Below, in pieces: positions 1-5,381 of a DNA stretch of 6,513 bases (position 1 is its first letter; each line of letters begins with the position of its first letter). The position numbers and the translations under genes were made by a program. This DNA is from an uncultured Bacteroidota bacterium (GTDB lineage: Bacteria > Bacteroidota > Bacteroidia > B-17B0 > Aurantibacillaceae). The stretch is from NCBI GenBank assembly GCA_903923915.1, contig CAIXZI010000365.1, forward strand, positions 1 through 6,513. Reading direction: 5' to 3'. The notes beneath the pieces are model-generated. The model ran no database searches. It was not told the DNA's origin and saw only the letters and a list, made by a program, of their open reading frames with translations.

Positions 1-216
1 ACGTGCTTTAATTTTTTTTAATCGCTCGGTAGACCCCGGCTTACTTCTTTTTCCATCAGCAAAATCGGGATTTATAATTTGAAGAAAAGAGTAGGGATTG
101 GTTTCTAATTTATGTTTTAAAATTTCTTTGTTGTAATTATCTGCACTGCGTGTAACAACCATGTGTGCCTTGTCTGCAGCGGGACGAATACCTTTAAACG
201 GAATAATAGTTGCCAT
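1..216 (-). CDS. DUF1015 family protein, N-terminal fragment (runs off window)
   Basis: Reading the minus strand from the ATG at 216-214 gives 72 open residues with no stop before the window edge, so only the N-terminus is present. The opening MATIIPFKGIRP, followed by a charged segment and NPYSFLQIINP (residues 40-50), is the typical start of DUF1015 proteins, which usually run to about 400 residues. The family is conserved, cytosolic and has no settled biochemical role; from memory, in Bacteroidota it often lies beside serine biosynthesis genes (serA, serC), which would be outside this window. The ATG directly follows the TAG stop of the upstream SPOR gene (217-219), so the two are almost certainly one transcript and may be translationally coupled. 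Family assignment rests on the N-terminal motif pattern only. Confidence 0.8.
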   Translation of the reverse strand, partial: MATIIPFKGIRPAADKAHMVVTRSADNYNKEILKHKLETNPYSFLQIINPDFADGKRSKPGSTERLKKIKAR

Positions 217-633
217 CTACTTAGTAGGTTTAATTTTGCTTTTTATAATGTATGCATTTGGAAAATCTGATTGAACTTTTTTAAATACGGCATAAGCATC
301 TACACGCGTTTTAAAATTGCCCACTGTAATAACCCAGTTTGGTTGTTTATAATCTAAGTAGGCAGGTATATTACTAAATGCCGAAGTGAATTTTTGCTTT
401 ACCTCGTTGGCTGCTGTTTTATCTAATGCAAAGTGAATTTTTATACGGTAGCCATCGCTTTCGCCATCTGTTTTGCGATGGTATTCGGCACATTTATCGC
501 TAAGTGTTTTAAGTTTAGCATCGTTATCATTTGATTGAGCAAAAGAAATAGCGGTCGAAAATTGAAGTAAAAGAATGAAAGCAATCAAACATTTTAAATT
601 TTGAATTTTAAATCTTGAATTAATATTCTTCAT
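217..633 (-). CDS. Small exported SPOR-domain protein
   Basis: The product is 138 residues with an N-terminal signal peptide: a basic n-region (MKNINSRFKIQNLK), a hydrophobic core at about residues 16-30 and a likely signal peptidase I site after A32 (SFA|QS). The mature part has a short charged linker, then a SPOR-like fold at about 61-134, with beta-strand GYRIKIHF, a helix, strand NWVITVGNF, helix TRVDAYAVFKKVQSDF and strand AYIIKSKI. SPOR domains classically bind denuded peptidoglycan at division sites, so a periplasmic cell-envelope role is likely; the exact ligand is not shown here. The start at 633 was chosen because it begins a good signal peptide. The longer open frame to 684 adds 17 residues that spoil the signal peptide and would overlap the divergent mqnD. 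It is followed immediately by the DUF1015 gene. Confidence 0.82.
   Translation of the reverse strand: MKNINSRFKIQNLKCLIAFILLLQFSTAISFAQSNDNDAKLKTLSDKCAEYHRKTDGESDGYRIKIHFALDKTAANEVKQKFTSAFSNIPAYLDYKQPNWVITVGNFKTRVDAYAVFKKVQSDFPNAYIIKSKIKPTK
592..619. repeat. Two tandem 14-bp repeats inside the SPOR gene
   Basis: Positions 592-605 (TTTTAAATTTTGAA) and 606-619 (TTTTAAATCTTGAA) are tandem copies of a 14-mer differing at one base (600 versus 614). They lie in the region encoding the basic start of the SPOR protein signal peptide. Because 14 is not a multiple of three, the two copies are read in different frames, giving the stretch SRFKIQNLK. AT-rich sequence makes such repeats more likely by chance. 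Confidence 0.6.
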
Positions 634-648
634 ACTACAAATATGCAT

Positions 649-656
649 TAAATTTG
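649..656 (+). promoter_or_regulatory. Bacteroidota -7 box (TAAATTTG) for mqnD
   Basis: TAAATTTG is an exact match to the Bacteroidota TAnnTTTG -7 element and ends 15 bp before the mqnD ATG at 672, leaving a leader of about 10 nt. No TTG at the usual -33 spacing is visible. The whole SPOR/mqnD divergent region is only 38 bp (634-671), so promoters for both strands must overlap here. On the minus strand a weaker candidate, CATATTTG (645-638, one mismatch), would give an almost leaderless SPOR transcript. Confidence 0.6.
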
Positions 657-671
657 TGTTTTCTCTAAAAA

Positions 672-1529
672 ATGCAAAAAACAAAAATAACCATCGGTTT
701 TTCTCCTTGCCCTAACGATTGCTTTATTTTTGATGCCCTAATTCATAATAAAATAGATACTAAGCATTTGCAATTTGAGCCTGTAATTGAAGACGTTGAA
801 ACCCTTAACAGAATGGCATTTAAAGGGGAATTAGATGTTACAAAATTGAGCTACCATGCCTTTGCCTATCTAACCAATATTTATAGATTATTAACATCTG
901 GCAGCGCTTTGGGCTTTAATTGCGGACCTTTATTGATTGCCTTGCCCGAAACGGCAGAAAAAATCAAACAAAATCCCAAAATAATTTCTTCGTTAAAAGT
1001 CTCTATTCCAGGGAAATACACTACCGCTAATTTTCTTTTATCGTTATCGTATCCAAACCTTACTAATAAAACAGAATTGGTTTTTTCAGAAATTGAAGAA
1101 TCTATTATTTCCGGCAAAGTAGATTTGGGTTTAATTATTCATGAAAACCGTTTTACCTATCAGCAAAAAGGATTAACCAAAATTACCGATTTGGGCGAGT
1201 GGTGGGAAACACATAGTCAATCGGCAATACCGCTTGGAGGTATTGTTGTTCAAAGAAATTTGCCAGAGAACGATCAAATTTTAATTAATCGATTAATAAA
1301 AGAAAGTGTAGAGTATGCTTTTGCAAATACCGAAGATGTAATGCCTTTTGTAAAACAACATGCACAAGCAATGGAGGAAGAAGTAATGAAGAAGCATATC
1401 GAACTGTATGTAAATAAATATTCTATTGATTTAGGAGAACTTGGCAAAAAAGCAGTTACCTTATTATTTGATAAAGCCCTTGAAACCAAAGTAATTTCAT
1501 CGTACCCTAAAGATTTATTTGTTGAATAA
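672..1529 (+). CDS. mqnD: 1,4-dihydroxy-6-naphthoate synthase (menaquinone, futalosine pathway)
   Basis: This 285-residue cytosolic protein matches MqnD, which converts cyclic dehypoxanthinyl futalosine to 1,4-dihydroxy-6-naphthoate in the futalosine route to menaquinone. The diagnostic opening is IGFSPCPNDCFIFDALIH (residues 8-25). GELDVTKLSYHAF (52-64) and the GPLLIA segment near 85-90 fit the periplasmic-binding-protein-like two-lobe fold. The motif LIIHENRFTY (154-163) carries His157, which corresponds to the conserved catalytic histidine of the family (His145 in the Thermus enzyme, from memory). Length is normal for MqnD, and the SPCPND motif separates it from the related MqnA. The ATG at 672 is the only sensible start. 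No other mqn gene is adjacent, so the rest of the pathway must be elsewhere. The stop is followed within 27 bp by a toxin-antitoxin operon. Confidence 0.93.
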   Translation: MQKTKITIGFSPCPNDCFIFDALIHNKIDTKHLQFEPVIEDVETLNRMAFKGELDVTKLSYHAFAYLTNIYRLLTSGSALGFNCGPLLIALPETAEKIKQNPKIISSLKVSIPGKYTTANFLLSLSYPNLTNKTELVFSEIEESIISGKVDLGLIIHENRFTYQQKGLTKITDLGEWWETHSQSAIPLGGIVVQRNLPENDQILINRLIKESVEYAFANTEDVMPFVKQHAQAMEEEVMKKHIELYVNKYSIDLGELGKKAVTLLFDKALETKVISSYPKDLFVE

Positions 1530-1551
1530 AAAAATTAATTAGTTACCTTTG
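1522..1551 (+). promoter_or_regulatory. Promoter of the toxin-antitoxin operon (-33 TTG, 19 bp, -7 TACCTTTG)
   Basis: TTG at 1522-1524, a 19-bp spacer and TACCTTTG at 1544-1551 form a near-ideal Bacteroidota sigma-ABfr-type promoter. The -33 element overlaps the end of mqnD, whose TAA is at 1527-1529. Only 5 bp separate the -7 box from the antitoxin ATG at 1557, so the transcript should be leaderless or nearly so. This supports independent transcription of the module rather than read-through from mqnD. Confidence 0.7.
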
Positions 1552-1556
1552 TTATA

Positions 1557-1736
1557 ATGAATAGAGTTACTGCCATAAAAACTATAGAAAAGCTTCCCTC
1601 AAATTTTTCAATAGATGAACTATTTGAAAAACTTTTGTTTGTTCAAAAAGTTGAAGAAGGCATTAAAGATGCCGATAAAGGCAAAGTTTTTTCTACACAA
1701 GAGGCTAAGAAAAAACTTAAAAAATGGTTGAAGTAG
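1557..1736 (+). CDS. RelB/ParD-like antitoxin of a type II toxin-antitoxin pair
   Basis: A 59-residue protein begins MNRVTAIKTIEKLPSNFS and ends with a helix-rich, lysine-rich tail, QEAKKKLKKWLK. The segment EEGIKDADKGKVFSTQEAKK (33-52) matches the C-terminal pattern of short antitoxins that partner RelE/ParE toxins (helix with E/D, then GKV-S-EE-K-L-KW), the part that wraps the toxin. The N-terminal part is short and may give weak dimerisation or DNA binding; no clear ribbon-helix-helix could be assigned. Its last 13 bases overlap the toxin start (1724) in another frame, the standard arrangement for coupled antitoxin-first expression. It is inferred to neutralise the toxin and probably autorepress the promoter at 1522-1551. 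Confidence 0.8.
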   Translation: MNRVTAIKTIEKLPSNFSIDELFEKLLFVQKVEEGIKDADKGKVFSTQEAKKKLKKWLK

Positions 1737-2020
1737 TTTGGACGGCTCGCTCGCTTAACGATATAAATCAAATTGCAGAATACATTGCCAAAGATTCTTT
1801 TACTTACGCAGCCGGTGTTGTAGAACGCATTTTTTCTTTAGAGAAATTAATTAAAAAAACTCCTGAATTTGGGCGCGTTGTTCCTGAATTCAATAACAAA
1901 AAAATAAGGGAAATTATAAGTGGAAATTACCGCGTAGTTTATCGTATTACTGATTTGCAAATTCAAATTTTAACGGTTCATCACGGAGCACGTTTATTAA
2001 CTAAACGAAAAATAAAATAA
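1724..2020 (+). CDS. ParE/RelE superfamily toxin
   Basis: The 98-residue basic protein follows the ParE/RelE plan: strand EVVWTARS (3-10), the helix pair LNDINQIAEYIAKDS and YAAGVVERIFSLEKLI, a turn with PEFGRVVPEF (47-56), then core strands KIREII (60-65), NYRVVYRI (68-75) and IQILTVHHGARLL (80-92). The IREI...YRVVYRI...HHGAR pattern is typical of the ParE branch. Family members either poison DNA gyrase (ParE) or cleave ribosome-bound mRNA (RelE); sequence inspection alone cannot tell which. The ATG lies within the antitoxin gene (13-nt overlap) and length is normal, so the toxin looks intact. A GNAT gene starts 3 nt after its stop. Confidence 0.88.
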   Translation: MVEVVWTARSLNDINQIAEYIAKDSFTYAAGVVERIFSLEKLIKKTPEFGRVVPEFNNKKIREIISGNYRVVYRITDLQIQILTVHHGARLLTKRKIK

Positions 2021-2023
2021 TTT

Positions 2024-2524
2024 ATGCTAAACACTGTTACCTTTAGAAATGCAACCACAAACGATTTACCTGCTATTGTTGGCACGTACAACTCTACCAT
2101 TGAAAGCCGTATGGTTACAGCTGATTTAGAGCCTGCCACGGTTGAAAGTAAAACAGCTTGGTTTAATGGTCATAATGCGGCAACAAGGCCATTATGGGTT
2201 GTTGAGTACAAAGAAAAATATGCCGGCTGGATTAGTTTTACCGATTTTAAAAGTCGGCATGCTTACTATAAAACTGCCGAATTGGGTATTTATTTAGAAA
2301 GTAGTATGCGTGGTAAAGGTTTGGGAGATTACTGTTTAAACTATGCCATTGAAAAGTGCCCTGAATTAAATATTACTTCTTTAACTGGTTTTATTTTTGG
2401 ACATAATGAACCAAGCCTGAAGCTATTTTACAAACATGGGTTTGCAAAATGGGCGCATATGCCTGAAATAGCTGATATGGAAGGGATTTTACGCGATTTG
2501 ATAATTGTAGGAAAAAAGCTGTAG
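2024..2524 (+). CDS. GNAT N-acetyltransferase, phosphinothricin acetyltransferase (Pat)-like
   Basis: This 166-residue cytosolic GNAT enzyme transfers an acetyl group from acetyl-CoA. The start FRNATTNDLPAIVGTYNSTI (7-26) and the segment VTADLEPATVESKTAWF match the Pat/MnaT/YncA subfamily, which acts on phosphinothricin, methionine sulfoximine or methionine sulfone. Motif A, AELGIYLESSMRGKGLG (85-101), carries the pyrophosphate-binding RGKGLG loop (96-101). Motif B is NEPSLKLFYKHGF (128-140). The C-terminal DMEGILRDLIIVGKKL is also subfamily-like. It follows the toxin by only 3 nt and no promoter box is visible between them, so it is probably in the toxin-antitoxin transcript. The true substrate is unknown. 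It does not look like the aminoacyl-tRNA-acetylating GNAT toxins (AtaT/TacT). Confidence 0.88.
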   Translation: MLNTVTFRNATTNDLPAIVGTYNSTIESRMVTADLEPATVESKTAWFNGHNAATRPLWVVEYKEKYAGWISFTDFKSRHAYYKTAELGIYLESSMRGKGLGDYCLNYAIEKCPELNITSLTGFIFGHNEPSLKLFYKHGFAKWAHMPEIADMEGILRDLIIVGKKL

Positions 2525-2538
2525 TTAGTTTGCGTTAG

Positions 2539-2594
2539 GGATTGCAGCGAAAAACCCACAGCCGTAATCGGCGAGGATTTGTAGCGAAAAGCCC
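2539..2594 (+). repeat. Degenerate direct repeat pair (GGATTG-AGCGAAAA-CCC type)
   Basis: Two similar segments, 2539-2557 (GGATTGCAGCGAAAAACCC) and 2575-2594 (GGATTTGTAGCGAAAAGCCC), lie 36 bp apart start to start. Copy one is preceded by GCGTTAG (2532-2538) and copy two is followed by GACGGC. The GGATTGnAGCGnAAAnCCC sequence resembles a motif I remember as common at 3' ends of Bacteroidota genes. Between the copies is a perfect 4-bp inverted repeat GCCG-TAAT-CGGC (2561-2572). The function is unknown; a transcript-end or interspersed repeat element is the likeliest explanation. Confidence 0.6.
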
Positions 2595-2596
2595 GA

Positions 2597-2643
2597 CGGC
2601 ACAAAATATATTTCTCACATTCGTTCGAAATGACAAAGTGCCG
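2597..2643. repeat. Inverted-repeat element with a TTTCTCACATTCGTTCGAAATGACA core
   Basis: CGGCAC (2597-2602) and GTGCCG (2638-2643) form a 6-bp perfect inverted repeat around a 35-bp AT-rich interior. The interior, 2611-2635, on the minus strand starts TGTCATTTCGAACGAATG and goes on to GTGAGAAA. It resembles a repeat I recall being scattered through intergenic regions of many Bacteroidota genomes (forms like TGTCATTTCGA...GAGAAAT). It is noncoding here and sits just upstream of the HMG-CoA-synthase-like promoter. It lacks a T-run, so it is not a classical terminator. Confidence 0.5.
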
Positions 2644-2678
2644 GAACGCCCAAAAGTAGGTTGATACCTTAAAATAAT

Positions 2679-2686
2679 TAAATTTG
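2679..2686 (+). promoter_or_regulatory. Bacteroidota -7 box (TAAATTTG) for the lipid/acyl gene cluster
   Basis: TAAATTTG is an exact TAnnTTTG match, 17 bp before the ATG at 2704, giving an expected leader of roughly 12 nt. A TTG at 2661-2663 lies 15 bp upstream, shorter than the preferred 19 or so, so the -33 element is uncertain. It likely drives the HMG-CoA-synthase-like and hydratase genes and possibly the whole run to 6464. Confidence 0.55.
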
Positions 2687-2703
2687 CCATCAGAATTTAT
2701 ACC

Positions 2704-3936
2704 ATGACTCATAAAAAATACGGAATAGAAAAAATTAGTGTGTATCCAACGGCTTTGCAATTGGATTTAGTTGATTTAGCTAATGCCCGCGGCTACGATG
2801 TGGCGCATATGAAAAAAGATTTAATGGTTGAAAAACGCGGCGTTAACCCACCATGGGAAGATACGGTTACCATGGCCGTTAATGCTGCCAAACCCATGCT
2901 TACTAAAGAAGACATTGAATCGATTGGTTTATTAATTGTTGCCAGCGAAACAGGTTTAGATGGCGAAAAAGCACTAAGCTCTTGGGTGTTACATCACTTG
3001 GGTTTGCCAAGCACTTGTCGTCACTTTGAAGTAAAAATTGCTTGTTACTCGGGCACAGCTGCCTTAAAAATGGCTGTTGGTTGGTTGTCATCTGGCTTGG
3101 TTCGTAAAGGACAAAAAGCCTTGGTTATTACGACTGATGAAAGTTTAAATTCTATTCATCGTCCGTGGGAATATGTATGTGGCGGCGGCTCTGTAGCTTT
3201 ATTAATTTCTGATAAACCTGAATTTTTAGAATTAGAAGTAGAAAAATTTGGTGTGTATGCGCATGAAGTGGCTGATGTTATTCGCCCGCTGCCTTGGTTA
3301 GAAACCGGTAACAGCGAACATAGTTTATTTGCTTACATGGAAGCCTTAGCTGGCGCTTACGAAGATTACGAGCAAAATGTAGATGATGTTAATTTTGAAA
3401 CCTACTTTACTAAAAATGTATATCACGTTCCGTTTAGCGGCATGAGTTTTAGAGCACACAAACGCCTAATGCACATGACTTCTGACGCGACGATAGAAGA
3501 AGTACAAGAGAGTTTTAAAAACAAAGTATTACCATCTATTACCTATTCTAAAGATATTGGTGGTACATACGGCGGTAGTATTTTTATTGCGCTATTAGCT
3601 ACTATTGATACGCTTTCTTTAAAAGAAGGCGATAGAATTGGTGTGTTTTCTTATGGTTCTGGCTCTTGTGCTGAATACTATAGTTTTTTAGTTACTGAAA
3701 CTTCTAAAGAGACAGCAAAAAAAGCAGGTTTAAAAGCATTGATTGATAATCGTTATAAAATTACGGTGCCTCAATACGAAGCGATGGAAAACTTTAGAGA
3801 GCAACGTATTAAAGAAGGTGATTTTACACCAGATTATAATATGGTACCCGGCTTATACGATGTGGCTTATAAGGGCAAAGGCTTATTAATTTACGAAGGT
3901 TCTGAAGGATATTACAGAAAATATAAGTTTAGTTAG
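2704..3936 (+). CDS. HMG-CoA synthase family protein, PksG-like (beta-branching type)
   Basis: The 410-residue thiolase-fold enzyme has all three HMG-CoA-synthase catalytic residues: Glu82 in ASETGLD, nucleophile Cys114 in FEVKIACYSGTA (108-119) and His241 in YHVPFSGM (240-247). It ends with the C-terminal motif IGVFSYGSGSCAEYYS (312-327) and a final YYRKYKFS. The family condenses an acetyl group onto a beta-keto thioester. SETGLD, ACYSGTA, the DNRYKITVPQYE segment (348-359) and the terminal YRKY resemble polyketide beta-branching synthases (PksG), which act on acyl-carrier-protein-bound chains, more than mevalonate MvaS, as compared from memory. A PksH-like hydratase follows 1 nt after the stop, supporting a shared pathway. 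A mevalonate role, or HMG-CoA supply to isovaleryl-CoA, remains possible. Length is full and the start is well placed behind a -7 box. Confidence 0.85.
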   Translation: MTHKKYGIEKISVYPTALQLDLVDLANARGYDVAHMKKDLMVEKRGVNPPWEDTVTMAVNAAKPMLTKEDIESIGLLIVASETGLDGEKALSSWVLHHLGLPSTCRHFEVKIACYSGTAALKMAVGWLSSGLVRKGQKALVITTDESLNSIHRPWEYVCGGGSVALLISDKPEFLELEVEKFGVYAHEVADVIRPLPWLETGNSEHSLFAYMEALAGAYEDYEQNVDDVNFETYFTKNVYHVPFSGMSFRAHKRLMHMTSDATIEEVQESFKNKVLPSITYSKDIGGTYGGSIFIALLATIDTLSLKEGDRIGVFSYGSGSCAEYYSFLVTETSKETAKKAGLKALIDNRYKITVPQYEAMENFREQRIKEGDFTPDYNMVPGLYDVAYKGKGLLIYEGSEGYYRKYKFS

Positions 3937-3937
3937 A

Positions 3938-4645
3938 TTGTTACATAAAGAAATAAATATCCCACCTTTTTTAAATCCTGAATCTATCAGAGATTTATCT
4001 AATCAATTATCTGAAGCAGAAAAAGATGGTACGCGCTTTCTAATTTTAAAAGGCAGCGAAACTATTTTTTGTAATGGCTTAGATCTTAAATGGGTTGCCG
4101 CAAATGCAAATGGTGATTACATGAAAGAGATGCAGGAGTATGGCGAGTTCTTAAAAAAACTGCAAACCGGTTCTTTTATTTCTATTGCTGTTGTTAAAGG
4201 TGCGGCATCGGGCGGTGGTATGGGCATTGTTTGTGCCTGCGACCATGTTATTGCCGATGAAGCAAGTACATTTGCTTTACCTGAAGGTTTGCTGGGTTTA
4301 ATTCCTGGAATGATTATGCCTGCTTTATTAAATCGCTTATCACCTCAGCACATAAAAAAAATGGTGCTTACGGGTAAAAATTATTCTACCCAAAATGCCT
4401 TACAGTGGGGCATTGCAGACGATGTAGTTACAACATCTGAGTTAGAAAATGCTATTCAAGCCGCTATTAATTCAATGAAATCGTGTAAAAAAGATCCTGT
4501 AGGCGATTTAAAGCAATTGCTTTATAAAGCAAACGTTAATAAAGATGAGTTGGCGCAATTAGGCATGAATATATTGGCGGCCAAACTAAACGAACCTGAA
4601 ATTAGCGAGCGTTTAATAAATTTGGCTGAGTTTATGGAAGATTAG
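3938..4645 (+). CDS. Enoyl-CoA hydratase/isomerase family protein, PksH (ECH1)-like
   Basis: This crotonase-fold protein is 235 residues if read from TTG 3938. Oxyanion-hole segments are FCNGLDL (44-50) and KGAASGGGMGI (87-97). The glutamate equivalent to Glu144 of mitochondrial hydratase is glycine here (GGGMG, G96), while the Glu164 equivalent is kept (E116 in LPEGLLGLIPG). This one-glutamate pattern and KLQTGSFISIAVVKG (74-88) resemble PksH-type ECH1 enzymes, which dehydrate HMG-like acyl-ACP intermediates. The role fits the upstream synthase, which ends 1 nt before. The start is uncertain: there is no ATG, and the frame is open back to a stop at 3887-3889. Upstream codons read TENISLVRL, which would restore the missing first beta-strands, so an ATT start at 3911 overlapping the synthase gene is a real alternative. 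A general hydratase or LiuC-like 3-methylglutaconyl-CoA role cannot be excluded. Confidence 0.82.
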   Translation: MLHKEINIPPFLNPESIRDLSNQLSEAEKDGTRFLILKGSETIFCNGLDLKWVAANANGDYMKEMQEYGEFLKKLQTGSFISIAVVKGAASGGGMGIVCACDHVIADEASTFALPEGLLGLIPGMIMPALLNRLSPQHIKKMVLTGKNYSTQNALQWGIADDVVTTSELENAIQAAINSMKSCKKDPVGDLKQLLYKANVNKDELAQLGMNILAAKLNEPEISERLINLAEFMED

Positions 4646-4717
4646 TGGCAAAAGTCACCTGATTTACTTAAGCTATTTTTTCATATTTTTACCACTCAAT
4701 TAAAACAACAAAACAAA

Positions 4718-5356
4718 ATGCAAAAGCAAAAATTTGTTTCTAATAGTCAGGAATCTACGCGCATGTTTAAAAGTAGTTTTTTAGAAATGTTCTCTAAAAT
4801 TCATCCCGTTACGCCATTAGTTTTATTTGTTCCTGTGGTTTTATTTTTTCTTTACAAAACCATTTTTGTTTTTCATTTAGCCTTCTTGCCAATTATTTTA
4901 TTACTTGCTGCAGGCCTTGTTGTTTGGTCGTTAACAGAATATATTATGCACCGCTTTTTATTTCACTATCACCCAACTTCAAATTTTGGTAAACGTGTAC
5001 ACTTTATATTTCATGGCGTTCATCACGATTATCCTAATGATGCAAAACGCTTGGTAATGGCTCCAGCTGTGAGTATTCCTTTAGCCTTTATATATTACTT
5101 TTTATTTGCGGCTATTTTAGGTACAGAATACGTTGCGCCTTTCTTTAGTGCTTTTGTATTAGGCTATTTATTTTATGATATGACACATTATGCCATTCAC
5201 CACTTTCAATTTAAAAACAGTTTTTGGATGAAAATTAAAAAGCATCACATGGTGCATCATTACATGGATCATGATAATGGATATGGAGTAAGTTCTAAAT
5301 TTTGGGATATTATTTTTAGAACCGATTTCAAAAACCAACAAGTAAACAACAAATAA
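4718..5356 (+). CDS. Fatty acid 2-hydroxylase-like membrane di-metal oxygenase (sterol desaturase superfamily)
   Basis: The 212-residue integral membrane protein has hydrophobic spans at about 31-50, 52-72, 117-136 and 140-153. The histidine clusters match the FA2H/Scs7 pattern: EYIMHRFLFH (H78-x4-H83), HFIFHGVHH (H95, H99, H102, H103), HYAIHH (H157, H161, H162) and HHMVHH (H176, H177, H180, H181). The flanks YPNDAKRLV (105-113), YDMTHY and YGVSSKFWDIIF (189-200) are characteristic of fatty acid alpha-hydroxylases, which put a 2-hydroxyl on acyl chains, for example of sphingolipids or sulfonolipids, using O2. The eukaryotic cytochrome b5 domain is absent, as in bacterial homologues. The gene starts 72 bp after the hydratase; a weak -7-like TATTTTTA (4684-4691) precedes it. 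The carotenoid hydroxylase CrtZ is a less good fit. Confidence 0.87.
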   Translation: MQKQKFVSNSQESTRMFKSSFLEMFSKIHPVTPLVLFVPVVLFFLYKTIFVFHLAFLPIILLLAAGLVVWSLTEYIMHRFLFHYHPTSNFGKRVHFIFHGVHHDYPNDAKRLVMAPAVSIPLAFIYYFLFAAILGTEYVAPFFSAFVLGYLFYDMTHYAIHHFQFKNSFWMKIKKHHMVHHYMDHDNGYGVSSKFWDIIFRTDFKNQQVNNK

Positions 5357-5381
5357 TTATTTTTTTCCTCACACGATTTAG

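Noticed and set aside
634..684. Longer N-terminus for the SPOR protein, starting at 684
   Set aside because: The extra 17 residues break the signal peptide, span the intergenic promoter boxes and overlap the start of mqnD. The ATG at 633 gives a standard secreted protein.
881..1489. Two minus-strand open frames of 71 and 78 codons inside mqnD
   Set aside because: They are antisense to a well-recognised enzyme and have no family-like motifs or promoter; they are shadows of the coding strand.
1533..1540. Palindrome AATTAATT between the -33 and -7 elements as an antitoxin operator
   Set aside because: An 8-bp AT-only palindrome is expected often by chance in this AT-rich sequence, and no second copy or longer inverted repeat is present.
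2024..2524. GNAT gene as a tRNA-acetylating toxin (AtaT/TacT type)
   Set aside because: The sequence follows the Pat/MnaT subfamily pattern, and no DUF1778-type ribbon-helix-helix antitoxin precedes it; the upstream pair is a complete ParE/RelE system.
2428..2760. 110-codon minus-strand open frame spanning the GNAT end, the intergenic repeats and the synthase start
   Set aside because: It crosses two real genes on the opposite strand and repeat DNA. Its product, rich in Phe and Ser, shows no recognisable domain.
4646..4717. Intrinsic terminator between the hydratase and hydroxylase genes
   Set aside because: There are T-runs (4675-4690) but no GC-rich hairpin before them, so termination and operon splitting here cannot be supported.
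4718..5356. Assignment as beta-carotene hydroxylase (CrtZ)
   Set aside because: CrtZ is shorter (about 160-180 residues). The flanking motifs YPNDAKRLV, YDMTHY and GVSSKFWD fit fatty acid 2-hydroxylases better, and no carotenoid genes are adjacent.
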